From an uncultured Streptomyces sp. (lineage in GTDB: Bacteria > Actinomycetota > Actinomycetes > Streptomycetales > Streptomycetaceae), in NCBI GenBank assembly GCA_946480485.1, contig CAMLJW010000205.1, positions 1 to 8,868 of the forward strand: 8,868 nt of DNA, given 5' to 3'. Numbering within the stretch: position 1 is the first letter of the stretch; each line of letters begins with the position of its first letter. This document shows, piece after piece, positions 5,715-8,868 of this stretch. The position numbers and the translations under genes are program-made. The notes below the pieces were generated by a model. It made no database searches. It was not told where the DNA came from and saw only the letters and a list, made by a program, of their open reading frames with translations.

Positions 5715-6986
5715 TCAGCGGTCGTCGCCCGGGCTTCTGCCGCGCAACGAGGACAGGACCAGGCGGCCGTAGCGGGTGGTGAGGGCCAGGGCCGTGGCCG
5801 CCAGGGCTGCGACGAGCGCGACGACAAGGGGGGCGAGTCCCTGTACGTCGAGCACTTGGAGAATGCTGAGAGCGGTACCCAGGGGCAGACCCAGGATGGT
5901 CAGGACACCCAGGGCTCCCGCGATCTGCTGGCTCTCCTGCGTCTGGACCAGCCGGGCGTACTCCGCCGCCTCCGCCAGGATCTCGTCGAACCGGGCCGGC
6001 AGACGGTACTGCGCCTGGAACGTCAGCAACAGGTCGTTGGCCGGGCCGTGAGCCGTCAGGTGCTGGCGCCAGTAGGTGCTGCGGAAGGCCGCGATGTGCC
6101 GTTCCAGAGTGGATACCCGGCGGGCGAGTTTGGGGCCGTCGAAGACGCCGGACAGGCCGTCCGTGAGTTCGTCGATGTGGTCGCGCTGGATGGTGCCGAG
6201 CAGCAGGGCGTCGAGGTAGACGGTACGGCAGTGCAGTTCCCCGAAGGCGTAGAAGTCGCCTTCGCCCGAATCGGGGCGATGACCGAGGAAGGCCGCGCCG
6301 TGACGCAGTACCAGGGCGCTCCAGTCGGCGGACAGACGAAGCGCCTGCGCGGTCCGGTCCGGCCACGCCTCGAGGGGTACGGGGAAATCGGTCTCCGTGG
6401 AACGGGATGCGAGGGACCACAGCCATCGGTCGGCGGTCTCGGGCAGTCGGCCGGCTTGTCGTAGGGCGGGCGTGTGGTGCGCGTCCGGGGTGAGGAAGGC
6501 GACGGTGTACGGGTGGGCGAGGGCGAACGGGGCAGCGGCGACGCGCGTCTCCGCGACGCCGTCGAGTAGTGCCGCGGGAGAGAGCGGGCCTTCGAGGGGA
6601 TCCCGGCCGGCAGGCCGACGGTTGGTCAGGGCGCGCAGTGTCTCCAGGAGCGCGGGCCCCTCGAGGTCGAGGTGCAGCACGGCGAGCGCCTGGTGCGGGT
6701 ACTGCGCGGTGGCGGTGCGCAGTAACTCGATCCCCCGTAGACGTAGCGTCTCGTGCTGTACGTCCATGAACCGGTGCCAGCGGCAGGGCCGTTCCGGGGT
6801 GCCGTAGAGGGCGCGGGCCGCAGCCGGGTTGAAGTACGTCTGCCGGGTGGCGGCATCGGTGCGACGGCTGCCCAGGTCGAAGGGTATGGGCCCGATCGGC
6901 CACGGGGGAGGGGCGGTGATACGCACGGGCAGGATGACGGCGAGGCTCTGACGGACGCCGGTGACAGAACTGAGATCCGTGGTCAA
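5715..6986 (-). CDS. Membrane protein with two C-terminal helices, CorA-like topology
   Basis: A 423-aa protein of a family I do not recognise. Residues 1-340 are predicted soluble, with a long helical stretch at about 285-350. Then come two hydrophobic helices, about 356-379 (IAGALGVLTILGLPLGTALS) and 384-403 (APLVVALVAALAATALALTT), and a short basic tail ending GRSPGDDR. A large cytosolic domain, long helix, then a C-terminal hairpin of two membrane helices is the topology of CorA-type channels. The GMN selectivity motif is absent, so Mg transport is not supported. The start is a TTG at 6986 with GGAGG 10 nt upstream (6997-7001); the frame is open to 7238 but coding bias is lost there. It precedes the DUF4145 operon on the same strand and may act with it. 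An alternative is a CATRA-type conflict-system membrane protein; I cannot confirm this. Confidence 0.68.
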   Translation of the reverse strand: MTTDLSSVTGVRQSLAVILPVRITAPPPWPIGPIPFDLGSRRTDAATRQTYFNPAAARALYGTPERPCRWHRFMDVQHETLRLRGIELLRTATAQYPHQALAVLHLDLEGPALLETLRALTNRRPAGRDPLEGPLSPAALLDGVAETRVAAAPFALAHPYTVAFLTPDAHHTPALRQAGRLPETADRWLWSLASRSTETDFPVPLEAWPDRTAQALRLSADWSALVLRHGAAFLGHRPDSGEGDFYAFGELHCRTVYLDALLLGTIQRDHIDELTDGLSGVFDGPKLARRVSTLERHIAAFRSTYWRQHLTAHGPANDLLLTFQAQYRLPARFDEILAEAAEYARLVQTQESQQIAGALGVLTILGLPLGTALSILQVLDVQGLAPLVVALVAALAATALALTTRYGRLVLSSLRGRSPGDDR

Positions 6987-7596
6987 CGGTGGGACGCCTC
7001 CGAATACGGACCGGTGTGATCGTTTGCGGACGAGCTTCAGGATACGGATTCTGTGAGCGCGGGGGCGAGGGTGATCCTCGTCGGCTACCTCAAGGCCACC
7101 GCGAACTCGCGGGCGTGCGGCGGTACATGGACGACGACATCCACCGCGTGCGTGCCAACGGCAACCGGAAGGTGACAATTGCTCAGTTCTGCGTGGCGTA
7201 GAGCGGCGCACCCTGCCCGAGGGACGTCCTTCTCCCATGGCCGGACCGGCGAACCCCGGCGCTCAAGCAGCCTGTCATTACCGGCAGGTAGGGACATTTG
7301 CCTCTAGCGGTCATACGGGATCCCTGGACAGACTCGTTGCCCAGCGCTGGAATGCCGGCGCTCAGGTCTGCACACGTGCGACTCGTACACGAGTCGTTTC
7401 GAGAAGGAGTCATCGCCACACACGCGAGGCTCACTGGGTGGTGCGGTGCTGCAGGCCAAGCGGCTATGGCCGCAACCGGAGGGAGCGGAGCCGGGATGGG
7501 CTTTACCAAAGCCTTCGGATCGTGAGGCGCGCCGACTCCCGCATGGAAAGCGGGGTACTCACAGCCTTTCGCGGCGACCACGCCGGAGATCGGTGA
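6987..7596. other. About 610 bp without a convincing gene; palindromes and a possible gene relic
   Basis: The open frames here lack the third-position G/C bias of the real genes. Structures visible: the perfect palindrome CCAGCGCTGG at 7341-7350; GCAC-AC-GTGC at 7370-7379 joined directly to CGACTCGT-AC-ACGAGTCG at 7379-7396; and a small hairpin GGCTTT-ACC-AAAGCC at 7499-7513. From about 7071 to 7201 two plus-strand frames in succession show coding-like codon use, as if a gene end had been frameshifted. The upstream regions of both the membrane-protein gene (minus) and the hydrolase gene (plus) must lie here. No tRNA signature or riboswitch class was recognised. Confidence 0.5.
7379..7396. promoter_or_regulatory. 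Operator-like 18-bp palindrome
   Basis: CGACTCGT and ACGAGTCG form perfect 8-bp arms around a 2-bp centre (AC). A smaller palindrome with the same AC centre (GCAC-AC-GTGC, 7370-7379) shares its edge. The site lies in a non-coding stretch upstream of the SGNH hydrolase. The form suggests binding by a dimeric repressor; the protein is unknown. Confidence 0.4.
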
Positions 7597-7683
7597 GTGA
7601 ACGGCGTGGTGGTGGACGGGAGCCTGCGAGCATGCGGGCCACGAGAACAGACAGATATGGGCAAAGGGCAGGGCAGGCTATGA
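7597..7683 (+). CDS. Possible 28-codon leader ORF overlapping the hydrolase start
   Basis: A GTG at 7597 is preceded by GGAG 8 nt upstream (7585-7588), a better ribosome site than that of the hydrolase itself. The frame runs 28 codons (beginning VNGVVVDGSL, ending GKGQGRL) and stops at TGA 7681-7683, overlapping the hydrolase ATG as ATGA. That geometry suggests translational coupling. The peptide matches nothing I know and could be a chance frame. It is a short leader at most; no regulatory stalling motif is evident. Confidence 0.3.
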   Translation: MNGVVVDGSLRACGPREQTDMGKGQGRL

Positions 7684-8868
7684 CAGGTGCACGACGTAAA
7701 AAAGGCAAAGGGCTGTGGGCGGCGGTCGCCTCGTCATTGGCCGTGGCGCTCGCGGTAGGGGGTTATGCCTTCTCCGGTTGGGGAATCGTGCCGGTCTTCG
7801 CCGCCGATGCCGACACGGTACCGATCGAGGTCTGCGGCATCCCCGCCGCAGGTACGGTCGTCGTAGGCGGCCGGAGAGACACCACGAATGCCCTCGACAA
7901 GATCGAGGTGGACGGCAGCAAGCCCTGCGTTGCGGTACCAGAACCTTTCAACAACGTCGGCCAGACACTCCAGGTCAATTTCAGCAAATTTGCGGCCGAC
8001 CCAGGGAATGGAATCACATCCAAGTGCAAGATACCGGCTGCCGGCTCCTTCCAGCCCGACTTCAAGGTCAGGTGCATGCTCCCCCTCGACGGTCTCCTTA
8101 TCGAGGGCGACCCCGTGCCCGCCAAGGACACCGTCGAGCGCATCTCGAAGTATGCCGCTCTGGGTGACTCGTACTCGTCCGGGCACGGCGCCAGCAGCCC
8201 CGGCCGATATCTCGACGATGACTGCAAGATCAGCGCCGACGCCTACTCGCACGTCTTTTTCAAGATGCTCCGCGGCGTGAAGCGCCCCGGGGTGTCCGAG
8301 GAACTGGCCTGGACCATGGGCAACTTCGCGTGCACCGGCGCGAAGATCCCACAGATCTCCGAGCAGGTCAGCAAGGTTCCCGCGGACACCCACATCGTCA
8401 CTCTCACCGCCGGCGGCAACGACCTGGGCTTCGGCGGCACCATCGCCGCCTGTGCGATCAGCAGCGGCGCCGACTGCGCGGGCCGGCTCAACCGCATCAA
8501 GCCGACCGTGGTCAAGCAACCCCTCATCGACCTGATGGTCAAGATCCACGAGCGGGCCAAGGGCGCGGACATCGTCCTGTCGGCCTACCCGAGGATCTTC
8601 GAGACCGGCGCCTGTGGGTTCTTCGCCATCGCCGAGGAAAACCGCGACAAGATCCGCTCCCTCCAAAGCAGTCTCATGGAAGTGGACAAGGGAGCGGTCG
8701 CTGAGGCCAACAAGAAGATCGGCGGCAAGGTCGTCAAGTTCGCCAACGCCGACGCGAGCTTCACCAACCACCGGGTCTGCGCCAAGGACGCGTGGATGAA
8801 CGGTGCCGGGGGCCATGACGGCGACCCCTTGGCCAGCTACCACCCCAACGACAAGGGCCACGTGGCGA
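7680..8868 (+). CDS. Secreted SGNH/GDSL-family esterase or lipase (3' end beyond the window)
   Basis: 396 codons are present with no stop. Residues 1 to about 41 are a signal peptide: basic MTGARRKKGKG, a hydrophobic core, then VFAADA for cleavage. Residues about 43-150 are an unrecognised N-terminal region with four cysteines (52, 83, 116, 132). The SGNH domain follows: GDSYSSG at 162-168 (nucleophile Ser164), block II NFACTGA at 215-221 (Gly220), GGND at 245-248 (Asn247) and SYHPND at 386-391 (catalytic His388). Six cysteines (182, 218, 258, 266, 312, 367) pair in order as in the Streptomyces rimosus lipase and related phospholipases. It hydrolyses ester bonds outside the cell; lipid versus other ester is undetermined. 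The ATG at 7680 has a weak ribosome site and overlaps the stop of a possible leader ORF. Confidence 0.93.
   Translation, partial: MTGARRKKGKGLWAAVASSLAVALAVGGYAFSGWGIVPVFAADADTVPIEVCGIPAAGTVVVGGRRDTTNALDKIEVDGSKPCVAVPEPFNNVGQTLQVNFSKFAADPGNGITSKCKIPAAGSFQPDFKVRCMLPLDGLLIEGDPVPAKDTVERISKYAALGDSYSSGHGASSPGRYLDDDCKISADAYSHVFFKMLRGVKRPGVSEELAWTMGNFACTGAKIPQISEQVSKVPADTHIVTLTAGGNDLGFGGTIAACAISSGADCAGRLNRIKPTVVKQPLIDLMVKIHERAKGADIVLSAYPRIFETGACGFFAIAEENRDKIRSLQSSLMEVDKGAVAEANKKIGGKVVKFANADASFTNHRVCAKDAWMNGAGGHDGDPLASYHPNDKGHVA

Noticed and set aside
5545..6903. Upstream extension of the DUF4145 gene to a start at 6903 or 5706
   Set aside because: The longer part is an off-frame reading of the membrane-protein gene, and the 5545-5706 stretch loses third-position G/C bias and has no ribosome site before the ATG at 5706.
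5715..6986. Calling the membrane protein a CorA magnesium transporter
   Set aside because: Only the two-helix topology fits; the GMN motif after the first helix is absent.
7237..7596. 119-codon plus-strand frame and a 75-codon frame from 7298
   Set aside because: Third codon positions are not G/C-biased, residue composition is random-looking, and palindromes run through them.
7400..7596. A c-di-AMP (ydaO) or other riboswitch ahead of the secreted hydrolase
   Set aside because: Such switches precede cell-wall hydrolases in actinomycetes, so I looked, but the conserved ydaO sequence blocks are not present and only one small hairpin is visible.
7734..8861. 375-codon minus-strand open frame opposite the hydrolase
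   Set aside because: The plus strand has a complete signal peptide and all SGNH blocks; the antisense frame is a mirror rich in Gly/Val/Asp with no motif.

Overview
The window is high-GC actinobacterial DNA, almost certainly Streptomyces or a close relative. The support is the strong G/C bias at third codon positions inside real genes, frequent GTG/TTG starts, and a WhiJ-type trio: a DUF397 protein, an XRE/DUF5753 (Scr1-type) regulator and a divergent RsbW-like ATPase. There are no tRNA, rRNA, CRISPR or IS features.

Layout. (1) Positions 1-1704 hold the trio. The DUF397 gene (cut by the left edge) and the XRE regulator lie on the minus strand and are nearly abutting. The ATPase is divergent. 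The roughly 250-bp spacer carries three CCCGTACA repeats exactly 11 bp apart, a good operator candidate. (2) Positions 1705-1966 separate convergent units. They hold nested short inverted repeats and a perfect 17-bp inverted repeat with a 6-nt loop. (3) Positions 1967-6986 are a five-gene minus-strand block, read in this order: a protein with two C-terminal membrane helices (CorA-like topology only), a DUF4145 (HEPN-like) protein after a 170-bp gap, a PfkB kinase, a 2H phosphoesterase and an inositol-monophosphatase-family phosphatase. The last four are tightly packed (4-bp overlap, 4-bp overlap, 4-bp gap) and must be one transcription unit. (4) Positions 6987-7596 carry no convincing gene but contain palindromes and a possible gene relic. 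(5) From 7597 to the right edge lies a possible 28-codon leader ORF whose stop overlaps the start of a secreted SGNH/GDSL hydrolase, which runs off the window.

How the genes may work together. The trio is a familiar Streptomyces developmental or regulatory module. The five-gene block is the least explained part. It combines a nucleoside/sugar kinase fold, an enzyme that opens cyclic phosphates or cleaves 2'-5' links, a phosphomonoesterase, a HEPN-like DUF4145 protein and a two-helix membrane protein. I infer a nucleotide or phosphorylated-metabolite processing system, possibly a signalling or conflict system with a membrane effector. Its substrate cannot be read from sequence, and no nucleotide cyclase or sensor is visible here.
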